Of a stretch of DNA of 64,000 nt, positions 55,901-64,000 are shown piece after piece. Both the position numbers and the translations under genes were made by a program. The stretch is taken from assembly GCA_032158295.1 (NCBI GenBank), contig CM063244.1, forward strand, positions 2,093,148 to 2,157,147. Direction: 5' to 3'. The notes below the pieces were generated by a model. It ran no database searches, was not told the DNA's origin, and saw only the letters and a program-made list of their open reading frames with translations. Numbering within the stretch: position 1 is the stretch's first letter; every line of letters begins with the position of its first letter. Origin of the DNA: Pycnopodia helianthoides. Lineage: Eukaryota; Echinodermata; Asteroidea; Forcipulatida; Asteriidae.

Positions 55901-58900
55901 ACTATAAAATATAAATTATAAACATATTCAACAAATAAAACCACGAAAAACATACATAACATGAACAAAATAAAAAATTCAAAATAAATTTGAAATGTTA
56001 TTTAAAAGTAAAAAATAAATAAATAAAATAAACAAATAAATAACTACATAAATAAATAAATAAATAAATAAAGTTGGCCGTTTTGCAAATCAAAATATTA
56101 ACTGCACATGTAAAAATGCACAAATTTGTGACAAAAACTGAACAAATCGGAAATTATTAGCTGTTGCAAACTGCTTCCCTACAAGATAGCCTGTTGTTTA
56201 AATGCAAAAGGGGGTAATGGTCTCTTGTTTTGACCCTAGCAGAGTCATTCTCAAAGACTAAAATTACAATAATAATAAAAACAATGTACATTTATGGGGA
56301 ACATATTCATTGCAAATGCTCAAAGCCCCGACAAAATCCTTACAATAACATGAATAAGTAACTTATTAGATGCTATCTAATAAAAACGTGTTTTTAGCTT
56401 TCTCCTTAGCACGTTGACTGCCGCCTACGAGTATACTCGTAGTGAATGAAAGGGCTTCGTATTGTTATTTAAATACTCTGGCATCACTGAGCACGCAACA
56501 CATACGACACATACGCTTCCTGGCAGTGGTGAGGACACCGACCTTAGAATGTGCATGTTCATTTTTTGTTGTTGTTATAGTACCTATTTGGTATGCGCGA
56601 ATGCGCATCGCACTTATGCGCGCATGTGATCGGCAGTCAACATGTTAATGCTGATATGCTGGAACATGAACTCAAGGATGATGGTAGAGAATCTCGAAAA
56701 TAAGGGGTTGCTGATGCAAAGGCCCTGTCCCCCCCACAATTATTTCTCAACTCTACCAGTTTCATCTCTGTTGATGATCGACTCTTCGAGGAACGGAATG
56801 TTTGCTATGCTGTTGCAAACTGCTTACCAACCTAAGTGACTGTTGTGATATGTAATAGGGACTACTTTCCCCCGCGTAGTATTGTACACGTCAGAGGTCA
56901 TGGGACCGTTATTCTGAGGTTGCAATAAACATGGAGACACAGAATCACTTCAGTGACCTATAATATAAATGCGAAAATTGTTAATGGCCTGGCGTTTTTT
57001 TGACTTTTGAAGAGTCTTTCTAAATGGCTAAATGGCAACACAAAAACATAAGCTGTAAATCCAACTAATTTTTATTAAAAAAAATATAGCAGGAACCATT
57101 TTGCGTTATTTTTTAAACTGCAAACTGATTTGTAATTTGCTGGATATTTGTGTACGTTTCTTGTTTCACTACAGATAGATGATGCCTTTACAGTACAATA
57201 TGAAAGCAAGGTTGCACCACTCACGATAGCCCTGTTCTTAAAATATAATCAAGGTGAGAAAGATAATGTTCAACAAATTTTTGTCATTTATATATTTCTG
57301 TGTCTGCTCGAGCACAGTTGTTAAGAAGCTATTTGGAAGTTAGATTTGAATGATGTTTATTGTTATTATTGTTCAATATTTCTGGCAATGAAACCAAGGA
57401 TGCCTCATAAGTGAACTTAATCACTGTAGCTCGCAAGCCTGAGGAAACCTGTAAACAAGGGTGCTAAAGAAACAAGAGTGCTTGCTATGTGAACCTGAAA
57501 CATCGGGTTAACCCCTACTCTTCCATGATAAGTGTTCTGGGTTCTTTTACGTGCTCTACCGATCCTAGTACACGGGACCTATGGCTTAATGTCCCATCCA
57601 AAGGACAAAGCAATTATGGTTAAGTGTCTTGCTTAATGACACAAGTGCCATGACAGGGACTTGGATCCACACTCTGCTGAGTAGAAACATCAGAGTCCGA
57701 TGCTCTTAACTGCTCGGCCATGACATGCCACATTGTCCGGTGCATTGCCTCGTTCGGCCACAAGTGAATGCTTAGCTTGAATACTTCAGTCTAAATCGTG
57801 GTTGCTGTGTCACGTGGTTCTGGGCAAGCTTTTTGCACTGCAACCTCCAGATCAACAAAGATTGGTATCCTTATGCCACACATTTTATTGAGAATCTTTT
57901 ATGATGCTCACAGAAACCATAGATAGCTCAGACTGCTGATATTCTGATTGCAGGGGGTTGAGCTACCTCTAGACCCTTGACTGTGGACACTAAAAATCTA
58001 CCAGAAAAATGAAGAGATTGTCCAACTCATCGAAGTTAGAGAAAGTGTACCTATATCTTAGCTCCATGTGCACATGAGAGATGACAAACACCCATAGAGT
58101 TATAAATAAGAACTAGAGGGCGCACTGGCAATACTGCATGCACAAACGCGCCGGGACCTCAAGGAGACACTAGCGCCATTTTTTAAAAGGGCAAAATTGA
58201 GTACGAAGTATACGATGTGCGTATGGTAAATGCACTGCACGCATCACGTGCTCGGTGTTCATGTTGTTGTTTTGCGTACAGCAAAGTAATGGTAGTGGTA
58301 CTTAAAACATGGCCGCACCACCCGCGCGACGAGTCACGTAACTTGGCTAGTGCGCCCTCTAGTTCTTCTATATAACTCTATGCAAACACCCCAACCTCAT
58401 CCCAGGGTGTGTCGAGCAGTACCAGGTTGACCGCTCTCTCACCCTGGTATTGGATCATTTGCATACCCAACATTTTTTGATACTTATGCAAATTTGAATA
58501 GTCTGGCTGCTTTTCGAAATTCACATCTTCGTCATGATCTCTGGGTCTGGTACCAGATTTAACAGCCTGTTTGTACATTGGTTTGCAGGCTGGCTGTTTT
58601 GAAAAAACAGGTTAACATTTGGTGTTGTCCAATCAGGGTCCAAGTAAGGAGTTTCCCTCTGAGGAATTCCAAATTGAGCATTCATTTGTGAGTGAACAAG
58701 GCAGTGTACCAGACAATCTCATAAATCTAACCAGCAAATTTCTTATTGATGTTATAACTGAGGTGGTAATAAAGAGTCCGTTTACACCGATGTGTGATTA
58801 GCACTGTATTGTTATTAACCCTCCTACTCTCGGCAACATTTTCCAGTGAGTTGACCAACCATTTGAAACCATTCGACTGCCAAGGTTGTGTACGGTGGCA

Positions 58901-61900
58901 CAACTGTGCACAGAATTAACTGTGTACTGTGTACATGCATTCCCTCATGGTATCATATTGCAGGCTGGCATAGTTTATCTGTCATTTAAAACCACAGTGA
59001 ATGGTATTGAATGGTCAGACAGCAAGAGGGTTAATGATAATAATAATAAGCAGGATTTATGAAGTGCCCAACATCAAAACTAGTCACTTTAAAAAAAAAA
59101 AACAGTCTAAAAGAATAAACCCAAAACCAACAATATAGCAATAACTTGCAGTGATAAAAATGCAAGTAGCAAGCCTTCCACTTTGGAAGAAGCTTCGCTG
59201 ATAGGTCTTTCCAAAAGAGAGTATTCCTTCAGGCGTGCAACTTTGCAGCCGATCGGCCGAATTCCTTGTTTTGGGTTTTTCAGCTGTGCTGTTGAAAGTT
59301 CGTAAACACAGTACAGAGTCTTGCTGCCCTCTTGTTTAAAAAAAAAGCAGTTGTATAGTTGTTCCATGGTTTACCTGTTTGATCCAACTGAAATTTAATA
59401 AACATAAGAAAATTTGCGGTTTCTTCATGTAGATAGATGTGTTTTTGAGTGATGGTGGTTCTGAGAAGAACCCAGGGACTCAATAGTTTTCCTTGCTCAT
59501 TAGCTAGGCTTTAAATGCCCTAAACTAATGAGCAAGGACAAATAATGAGCTTGGGTGACGCCAGGCTCCACGACAACCTGTTGAGTCCCTCGGTTCTTCT
59601 CAGAACTGCCATCACTCAAAACGGATCTTCCTACATGGTGTCACCGCAAAATTTCTTCCATTTATTGTCCTCCCACCATGCAAAACTTCAAGTCTTATTT
59701 GAAATGTTAATGTTTTAATAACATTTCAATTTCTATAATTACTTCAGATCCAGCCACCACGTCGCTAGTCGAAGAAATTTTCAGAGAGCTTTGCAGCAGA
59801 CGAGGATGCCAGGTCTCGTTGCATGCGAGATTACTGCCGACACTTGTCAGTATACTTGTGGCTCCAGCTGAGAAAGTACCCATTGGTTTACAGTCGGTAA
59901 GTAGGATGACTTTGCGGACTGTCGTAGTTTTATAACTAGACTGCTTTTTCTTATCCGGAACTCATCTGACTGGTCAAAGTACATTAACCTTTACAGCATT
60001 CATTGCTGCATTAATAATAATAACAATAACTAGTTTTTCTGTAACGCATTTTTCAATAAAGTATCAATGCGCTTTACATTAGTGCCCTGGTCATTGGGCC
60101 AGTAGCATTCCTGTAATCTTTCTCAGCTCCCTGGGGAGTATACTATACAGCCCGGGCTGCCATGGCGCTCCAAAGGCTTTTTCAAACACAATATCAACCT
60201 CTACCCTCACAGGTACCCATTTATACCCCAGGGTGAAGAGAAGCAATTATAGTAAAGCATCTTGCTTAAGGACGCAAGTTTCATGACCAGGATTCGAACC
60301 TACACCCCGCTGACTCAACCACCAGAACTTGAACCCGATGCTCTAAACCGCTCGGCCATGATGCTCCATTACACCTAACAATTATGAATAAATACCTTGG
60401 AGAGTTTATGCACTCTGACTGGTCGAAGACTGGTCATGTGGGGGGGTGTATTAACGTGTGATATAAAGCGAAGTGGTTTAGCGAAGAAATTACCGCAAAA
60501 CAAGCGTATTGTTGTGTAAAAAGTTCTGTTTGCACTGTGCTTGTGCGGAAACTATCAAATCAATTTTCTTTGTGAGTATTTTTTTTTTGATTTTAGGCAA
60601 GGAGAGATTGTGCCGTGTGCCAGTGCAAACAATGTACCATCTCCTAAAATAGCTCTTACTTTACGTGCGAGTTTGAAATTGTCCAAAAGTTGTATCTCTC
60701 TTAAAATAGCTCGGATGTAGACACAAAACAAGTATGCGCCAAGATTTTTGCAAATCGGAAATACAAGGTTTTTTCACTGACACGAGGATATGGTCTGTAC
60801 ATAATAATTACTTTAGACACCTTGTTCTTACGCATTTTGAATTATGGTAAAATTTGATTTTTTCAAAGCATCACTACTTTTAGTGTTTTGTTTTAAACAT
60901 TTCCTTATCACTCTCTGTTAAATCGTCCACTATGTGGTTTACTTCACAGACGTCACTGGATATTTTAACAGTCGTCGTTCGGAACAGTTCAGTCCCTTTG
61001 TCTGATACTCTCATCAACAACGCCTTCCCATCAGTAGCACACTGTACCCTAAAGACTGATGACAATGCAACAATGCAGGTAAACAAAGTCACCATCAATA
61101 GATGGAACAACTATTCAGTAATCTTTATTATAATAATAATAATACGCAGTTCTCATGTAGCACTTTATCACACCTGAGGGCGTCTCAGAGCTTTGGTTGA
61201 AATAAAAGACCCATTTACTTACATAGCACCATGTAATGGTTTACAAGATGCTGTGGTGCAATATGCAGCCAACAATACCAGAAAACACCGGGGCAAAACC
61301 CCTTTCTCTTAATGATAAGTGTACTGGGTTCTTTTATGTGCATTTGCCAGATTGACAAAAGTGTTGCCTTTGTGAAAACTTCATTTGTTTTCTTTTCAAT
61401 CAAAGGAAAAAAATAGTATCTACTGAAATGTTTTAACTATAGATACAAAGTTTTAGGGACCATTAAGTTGCAGAAATAAAATGCGAGTAATTTGGCTAAA
61501 ATTGAGTTGACTAACTGTCTTTTGGGGTGTTTGAAATATCCCATGATCAGAGCGGTGGTGAGTGCCTCCGTGCATACGTCGCCGTCGCCTACAACCAAAT
61601 AGCCTCCTGGCAGGACGCGGAGGGTCGGAGCGGTCTACAGTACGCCATCGAGGTGGTCACGCGGCTACTCAACCCCTCCACCTCAGAGTTCACCGCGGCC
61701 TTCGTGGGCAGACTCGTCGCGATACTCATCACCAAGGCCGGCAGCGCTCTGGGGGACAACTCGGACATGATCCTGAGGGCGGTGTTGAGTAAAATGCAGC
61801 AGGCCGAGACGTTGAGTGTGACGCAGGTGAGTTGTCTGGTTCCATGTTCTTTGTAATGATAATAGCCCTGACTTATGACAGGGGGCCACGCTTATTGTTA

Positions 61901-62983
61901 ATATTATTTATTAGGAGGAGATACAACATTTTTCCAAAGGCATTAATTTTGTTCCTTGCGTTTTTGCAGTCCCTGCTCATGGTCTTTGCACATCTTATGC
62001 ACAGTTGCATGGAGGACGTCTTAGAATTCCTAAGCAGTGTTCCTGGTCCTACCGGCAAACCGGCGCTAGAATTTGTACTGACCGACTGGGTCACGAGGCA
62101 GAATATGTTCTACGGGGCATACGACAGCAAAGTTAGGTAAGAACTTCATCGTGGAGAAGTTGGTTTTCAACAAAAAACAGTTGATTTTTGTATGGCCTTT
62201 TTATACAGCACAAAAACTGATTGAATGTAGAGAGGTGTACAATCTGTACAAACAGAAGAAACCCATGCAACCAATGCTAGCCTGGAAGGTATGGTACTTT
62301 GTGGCAGTCTTTGGTACCAGTGTCAGCTGTACAAACAGAAGAAACCCATGCACCCAAAGTACAGCCTAGACTGTATGGTACTTGGTTGCAGTCTTTGGTA
62401 CCAGTGTCAGCTGTACAAACAGGAAAAACCCATGCACCCAATGCTAGCCTGAAGGGTATGGTACTTTGTGGCAGTCTGTGTTACCAGTGTCAGCTTTACA
62501 AACAGAAGATCCCATGCACTCAATGCTAGCACGGTTGGTACCGGTATGGTACTTTGTGGCAGTCTTTGGTACCAATGTCAGCTTTACAAAAAGAAGAAAC
62601 CCATGCATCCAATGTACAGCCTAGACTGTATGGTACTTTGTGTTTGTCTTGTTGTACCAGTGTATCAAAGCACATGAAAAAAATGTGTAAAACTAAACAC
62701 AGGCTGTCATTTTCACCTCTTGTGCCTTAAAATTGTATACACATTCCAGACTGCTGATGTGGGCACTAGACTTGTAAAAAGGCTTCAGACCTCTCGCATT
62801 TTACATGGCAGATTTGTTATTATTTGAAACCTTTTTCTGATTGTTGTAGTATAACGGCGTTAAGTAAACTCCTACAGCACATGATCAATAAACCAGATCA
62901 ACGACTAGAGGGAATCATCGTCAAAGGAGACCAAATCTTCAATCCGGCCGAGGGTATACGGACGAGATCTAAAGCATCGCAAT
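40972..62983 (+). CDS. IPO9: IPO9, importin-9 (19 coding exons, 3' end beyond window; one frameshift)
   Basis: Coding exons: 40972-41110, 42879-42940, 43776-43862, 44208-44409, 45266-45450, 47009-47128, 48936-49095, 49715-49866, 50999-51097, 51788-51897, 52694-52833, 53498-53576, 54674-54901, 57175-57253, 59748-59896, 60950-61078, 61551-61826, 61970-62136, 62850-62983. About 899 of roughly 1040 codons are here. Importin-9 is a HEAT-repeat importin-beta family receptor that carries histone H2A-H2B, ribosomal proteins and actin into the nucleus. Blocks: [20 protein letters not shown] (N-terminal domain), [54 protein letters not shown], acidic [67 protein letters not shown] [15 protein letters not shown], and [11 protein letters not shown]. 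All phases fit except exon 13, which lacks one base. The 5' exon opens at acceptor 40927, so an upstream untranslated exon exists. Confidence 0.95.
41129..41595. mobile_element. GGGCCCAATTTCATAGAGCT MITE split by a piggyBac-like insertion
   Basis: Left part 41129-41174 (GGGCCCAATTTCATAGAGCT ... TATTGCTTAA) and right part 41452-41595 (TTAACAAATGCCTGCTCAGC ... CTATGAAATTGGGCCC) rejoin at TTAA into a normal element. Confidence 0.88.
41175..41451. mobile_element. piggyBac-like MITE, copy 2, nested, TTAA flanks
   Basis: 277 bases between TTAA at 41171-41174 and TTAA at 41452-41455; ends CACGTTGACTGCC and GGCAGTCAATGTG. Intact copies of the host MITE have a single TTAA at the same place (CTGCTTAACAATTG), which shows precise target duplication. 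It is 40 bases longer than copy 1 because an ACTGCCGCCTACGAGTATA-type segment near its left end is repeated. Confidence 0.9.
42262..42488. mobile_element. MITE with AACCCTCCTACTGTC ends, copy 1
   Basis: AACCCTTCTACTGTCAGTGA to GGTCAGACAGCAAGAGGGTT: imperfect inverted ends; interior GAGTTGACCAACCATTTGAA and CATATTGCAGGCTGGCATAG. Other complete copies at 44950-45175 and 58817-59032; fragments at 2640-2830, 41770-41900 and 45735-45920. Confidence 0.85.
42568..42655. repeat. Near-perfect hairpin (42-base arms)
   Basis: TTATTGGCCTGACGTTTCGA through CCCTAGCAGAGTCTTTCTC is followed, after a loop of a few bases, by its exact complement GAGAAAGACTCTGCTAGGGT... The single-arm version of the sequence occurs at 9372-9415 and 19612-19655. 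Confidence 0.93.
43008..43240. mobile_element. Left half of the GGTAGGGTCATAGATTGGT MITE
   Basis: AAAGGTAGGGTCATAGATTG, CAGCAGCTGTTGATAG, GAGAAAGGATTCCC and a reversed GGTACCAACCGCATCTCTGG; the right end is lost. Confidence 0.6.
43290..43720 (-). mobile_element. tRNA-Leu-like SINE and associated repeat, minus strand
   Basis: GTGGCTTCTTATATAGCGCT occurs as an inverted pair around 43315-43385 (AGCGCTATATAAGAAGCCAC). Further right, AGTGTCTTGCTTAAGGACAC and CGACCGGGACTCGAACCCAC read as SINE body and B box on the minus strand. Confidence 0.6.
44435..44615. mobile_element. Diverged GGGCCCAATTTCATAGAGCT MITE
   Basis: AATTTTGTAGAGCTGCTACA, GTTTTGGCTGGTAACCTG, TTAGCATTTTTTTGTGTTAAGC and TTTATAGAGCTG keep the family order but are strongly diverged. 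Confidence 0.5.
44950..45175. mobile_element. MITE with AACCCTCCTACTGTC ends, copy 2
   Basis: AACCCTCCTACTCTCAGTGA to GTCAGACAGCAAGAGGGTT, same interior as the copies at 42262 and 58817. Confidence 0.88.
47158..47440 (-). mobile_element. Type-2 tRNA-derived SINE with long body, minus strand, broken by a hAT-like element
   Basis: AGCGGGACTTGAACCTGTGA, CCTCCGTATTAACG and then AAGTTTACGATACAACC and CATGAGGGAAACTGACTGG; the sequence resumes after 48147 (GGGGAACTTTGAATAG). Compare 13425-13770. Confidence 0.65.
47447..48139. mobile_element. Non-autonomous hAT-like element with 8-bp target duplication
   Basis: The ends TAGGCTTGGGCGATACC and (complement of the right end) TAAGCTTGGGCGATATCGC are inverted copies. 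The flanking octamer CTGACTGG stands at 47439-47446 and again at 48140-48147. An 8-bp duplication and GGGCGATATCG-type ends fit the hAT superfamily. The interior has CGATATCG-rich ends and no transposase ORF. Confidence 0.85.
48175..48330 (+). mobile_element. Type-2 tRNA-derived SINE, plus strand
   Basis: AGCTCTGCCGGTTGAGCTC, ACGTTAATCTGAAGGTTGCA and GGTTCGATTCCCACCC form A box, anticodon region and B box; the body ends TTGTTCAACCCAAAAATT. Confidence 0.65.
49105..49640. repeat. Degenerate 24-bp tandem repeat in IPO9 intron 7
   Basis: About 20 irregular units of the type AATGTAGCTCCAACCCAGTA CCTA begin within 10 bases of the exon 7 donor at 49096. Units vary in length (12-26 bases) and sequence, so it is older than the arrays at 33.4 and 54.9 kb. 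Confidence 0.9.
50686..50863. mobile_element. GGGCCCAATTTCATAGAGCT MITE, diverged copy
   Basis: GGGCCCAATTTCATAAAGCA, GGGGTACCAGTCGCAGCAAT, CTGGCTGGTAACCTA and the end TGTCTGAAATTAGGCCC. Confidence 0.7.
52005..52345 (-). mobile_element. Cluster of three type-2 tRNA-SINE fragments, minus strand
   Basis: Three adjacent units each carry a reversed B box (GATTTTGACCTGTGACC, GATTTGGACCTGTGACCTTC) and/or A box (CTACCGACTGAGCTAACAA, CTACCAACTGAGCTAACAAG, CTACCAACTGAGCCAACTAG), with the linker ATGTTCAC(G/T)GTTTCCCTATTTT. Confidence 0.75.
52346..52606. mobile_element. Dispersed repeat of about 265 bp, copy 2 (IPO9 intron)
   Basis: Almost identical to 19276-19538 over its whole length, with a handful of base changes and one or two short indels. 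Confidence 0.8.
53060..53190 (-). mobile_element. Type-2 tRNA-SINE fragment, minus strand
   Basis: AATGAACCACAAGGGAAACT, GGGGTTGAACAAAGAAAAAT, AGCGGGATTTGAACG and CCTCCGGATTAACGTACCGG; stops before the A box. Confidence 0.65.
53690..54030. repeat. Direct duplication of about 200 bp (IPO9 intron 12)
   Basis: TCATCTGACATCATCATCAC GATAATCTTGG... at 53697-53870 is repeated, diverged, as TTCACCTGACGTCATCATCA CAATAATC... at 53893-54035; both contain ACTCCCAAAA(G/T)GGC and AGCGTGGCAGA. Confidence 0.8.
54674..54901 (+). CDS. IPO9: IPO9 exon 13, one base short (frameshift)
   Basis: Acceptor CTGGTAG|ATTT gives [15 protein letters not shown] in the frame set by exon 12. From about 54723 the family sequence ([20 protein letters not shown], then [17 protein letters not shown]) continues only in the next frame. 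The exon is 228 bases; 229 are needed to meet exon 14 in phase 0. The break is at or near a run of four C at 54714-54717; the inverted copy at 57905 has five. As written, the frame stops soon after. Confidence 0.9.
54881..55700 (+). repeat. 33-bp array of 25 copies of the IPO9 exon 13 end and 5' splice site
   Basis: The unit is TGTGTTTGTGTTGTACTTAC G|GTAAGTTCGCTG: the last 21 exon bases, then a consensus donor plus 6 bases. Starts run from 54881 to 55673 in exact steps of 33 (24 full units and a 28-base final one). Copies 9 and 15 read ACGATAAG and lose the GT; copies 12 and 18 read TTATGGTAAG and keep it. Twenty-three GT donors remain. 33 is a multiple of three and no unit has a stop in the exon frame, so use of any donor would add whole 11-residue units ([11 protein letters not shown]). 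Confidence 0.96.
55780..56075. repeat. AT-rich low-complexity tract
   Basis: Long A/T-rich stretch with TATATATATA (55800) and AATAAATAAATAAATAAA (56035-56070). Confidence 0.9.
56410..56644. mobile_element. piggyBac-like MITE, copy 3
   Basis: CACGTTGACTGCCGCCTACG to GATCGGCAGTCAACATG; right flank TTAA (56645-56648), left flank TTAG, probably a mutated TTAA. Confidence 0.8.
57375..57725 (-). mobile_element. tRNA-Leu-derived SINE, minus strand (IPO9 intron 14)
   Basis: GCAATGAAACCAAGGATGCC (tail) through GAGGAAACCTGTAAACAAGG, GTCCCATCCAAAGGACAAAG and AGTGTCTTGCTTAATGACAC to CTTAACTGCTCGGCCATGAC (A box, reversed). Complete in length, close to 6172-6498. Confidence 0.8.
57905..58051 (-). pseudogene. 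Inverted partial copy of IPO9 exon 13 and flanking intron
   Basis: The minus strand repeats 54589-54767: intron end (GGTACACTTTCTCTAACTTC ... TTTTTCTGGTAG), acceptor and the first 94 or so exon bases, ending at GAGCATC. It lacks about 30 bases of intron present in the original. It keeps five C where the exon has four, so the frame runs on, but a CGA codon has become TGA (GCAGTCTGAGC), a stop. It is on the wrong strand for IPO9 and cannot be spliced into it. Confidence 0.88.
58817..59032. mobile_element. MITE with AACCCTCCTACTGTC ends, copy 3
   Basis: AACCCTCCTACTCTCGGCAA to GGTCAGACAGCAAGAGGGTT; 10-12 bases shorter near the left end than the copy at 44950. Confidence 0.87.
59430..59690. repeat. 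Foldback element (GTGATGGTGGTTCTGAGAAG arms)
   Basis: TTTTTGAGTGATGGTGGTTC TGAGAAGAACC...GGGACTCAA pairs with TTGAGTCCCT..GGTTCTTCTC AGAACTGCCATCACTCAAAA; a nested GCTCATTAG / CTAATGAGC palindrome sits in the loop. Flanked by GGTGTCACCGC and CACCATGCAAAACTTC, shared with the 63-kb element. Confidence 0.82.
60010..60370 (-). mobile_element. tRNA-derived SINE, other body type, minus strand
   Basis: AAGCATCTTGCTTAAGGACG, GACCAGGATTCGAACCTACA and AAACCGCTCGGCCATGATGC give reversed body, B box and A box. The left body (GTGCCCTGGTCATTGGGCC, CTCAGCTCCCTGGGGAGT, AGGTACCCATTTATACCCC) is shared with 63620-63960. Confidence 0.72.
62230..62660. repeat. About 84-bp tandem repeat x 5 in IPO9 intron 18
   Basis: The core CAAACAGAAGAAACCCATGC recurs at about 62248, 62332, 62416, 62498 and 62586, separated by GGTATGGTACTTTGTGGCAG and TCTTTGGTACCAGTGTCAGC segments; copies are 85-95 per cent alike by eye. 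Confidence 0.88.
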
Positions 62984-63042
62984 GTAAGACGCCATTCCTG
63001 TTTTTAATACAATAATAATTATCAGTAGGATTTGAAGCTTTG

Positions 63043-63266
63043 CATGGTGGGAGTATAACTAAGAGAGGTTTGCGGTAACACCATGTTAAAATCTCTTTTG
63101 AGTAACTGTTGGTTCTGAAAAGAACCGGTAGCTAAAGACTCAACGTTTCGATCGGTATGCTCTTCTCCTGAAGTCGATCAGAGCATACTGATCGAAACAT
63201 TCTTTTCAGAACCAACAGTTACTCAAAAGAGATTTTAACATGGTGTTACCGCAAACCTCTCTCAAT
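63043..63266. repeat. Large foldback element, arms about 80 bases
   Basis: GAGAGGTTTGCGGTAACACC ATGTTAAAATCTCTTTTGAG TAACTGTTGGTTCTGAAAAG on the left is matched by the complement on the right (CTTTTCAGAACCAACAGTTA ... TTGCGGTAACACC reversed, ending CCGCAAACCTCTC). The loop has a second palindrome around GCATACTGATCGAAAC. Confidence 0.92.
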
Positions 63267-63269
63267 AAT

Positions 63270-63640
63270 TATCAGGGCTCACCCTTTAAACTAGCCGGGC
63301 AAATGTTGTCTAGTGGAAACTGCTATGGGCTAGTAAACAACACTTCTCAACTTGCCCTGTGAGCTACTAAAAACTGTACAACCTACTTGTTTATAAGGCT
63401 CATACTTCTTCCATTTCATATTTGAATGATACATTTTTTAAGTGTGTTAATTTGTTTTTGAGTGTGTGAATGCAACTTCATTTGACCATTAAACTGGTTG
63501 TGATCGCTACCGTTAATACATCAGAAAGATACATGTTTAAAATCTGGGCTACTGAAACTTCCTGGAGGCAAGTAAATCGCACAGTCTACTGGCCCGGTAG
63601 GCTACTTTCCAAGAAGATTAAGCGAAAGGCCTGACAATAA
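63270..63640. mobile_element. Dispersed repeat shared with 35160-35560
   Basis: CAGGGCTCACCCTTTAAACT, GCTATGGGCTAGTAAACAAC, TTAAACTGGTTGTGATCGCT and TACTGGCCCGGTAGGCTACT in the same order as in the RPN1 intron copy. Confidence 0.75.
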
Positions 63641-64000
63641 CGGACATTTATATTGCGCTGTTGTTTGACGTTCATGGCTCATATTACTCTGGTCATTGGC
63701 CTCTCGTTCATAACTCCATCAACCATCTCAGCTCCCTTTGGACTGTGCTGCCAAGTATGTACTGCATCAAGCTAAATCAATCCCAAGAACCGTCTCTGCC
63801 CTCAAGAGGTACCCATCTACCCCTAGGTGAAGAGAAGCAATTATGGTTAAAGTTGGAAAAAGCCTTACGGCTGTAAACTCCCCAGGGAGCTGAGGAAGAT
63901 TACAGAAATGTTATTGGCCTAACGACCAGGGCACTAATGTAAAGTGCACTGATACGCTATTGTAAAATGTGAAATATGAGAACTAGTTAATATTATTTTT
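63641..64000. other. IPO9 intron, SINE-body-like repeat at window edge
   Basis: AGGTACCCATCTACCCCTAG, TCCCCAGGGAGCTGAGGAAG and ATGTAAAGTGCACTGATACG match parts of the 60010-60370 element in both orientations, suggesting two partial copies facing each other. The next IPO9 exon is beyond the window. Confidence 0.55.

Noticed and set aside
58378..58578. 66-codon minus ORF with plausible amino-acid composition
   Set aside because: No splice sites at sensible places, no recognised family, inside an IPO9 intron near the inverted exon copy; cannot be supported.

Overview
The window is animal nuclear DNA: genes are split into short exons with GT-AG introns, there are no operons, and dispersed repeats are dense. 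It carries parts or all of six protein genes. The protein sequences look like those of a deuterostome. The repeat landscape (tRNA-derived SINEs, many short terminal-inverted-repeat elements, foldback elements) suggests a marine invertebrate, most likely an echinoderm; this is inferred from general appearance and no database was searched.

Layout, left to right. (1) 307-583, minus: one exon of a gene leaving the window on the left, with a ubiquitin-like/PB1-like domain. (2) 1978-6966, plus: complete MFSD3, a 438-residue major-facilitator transporter in five coding exons. (3) 10855-14258, minus: MRPL2, mitochondrial ribosomal protein uL2m, three sure exons plus a fourth whose 5' edge is uncertain; the start codon was not found. 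(4) 17082-20576, plus: complete LSM8, 96 residues in four exons, with a first intron that looks U12-type. (5) 25274-38060, minus: complete RPN1 (ribophorin I), 603 residues in 11 exons. (6) 40972 to the right end, plus: IPO9 (importin-9), 19 coding exons covering about 899 codons; the C-terminal part lies beyond the window. Exon joins were checked by reading phase and all agree except one IPO9 exon that is one base short.

The genes are ordinary housekeeping genes (transport, mitochondrial translation, U6 snRNA binding, N-glycosylation, nuclear import). They share no pathway. MFSD3/MRPL2 and LSM8/RPN1 are convergent pairs; RPN1/IPO9 is a divergent pair.

The unusual content is in the repeats. 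The best signal is in IPO9: a 33-bp unit made of the last 21 bases of exon 13 plus its 5' splice site is repeated 25 times (54881-55700), in frame, giving 23 intact GT donor sites. Smaller duplications also capture gene-structure signals: a 39-bp tandem copy of the MFSD3 start codon (upstream copy closed by a stop), and a 253-bp tandem copy of an MRPL2 exon edge with its donor. An inverted, decayed copy of IPO9 exon 13 lies 3 kb downstream of the original. A SINE in an RPN1 intron has expanded into 14 copies of a 74-bp unit. Two element families show diagnostic target duplications (TTAA, piggyBac-like; 8 bp, hAT-like). No CRISPR array, bacterial feature or functional RNA gene was found.
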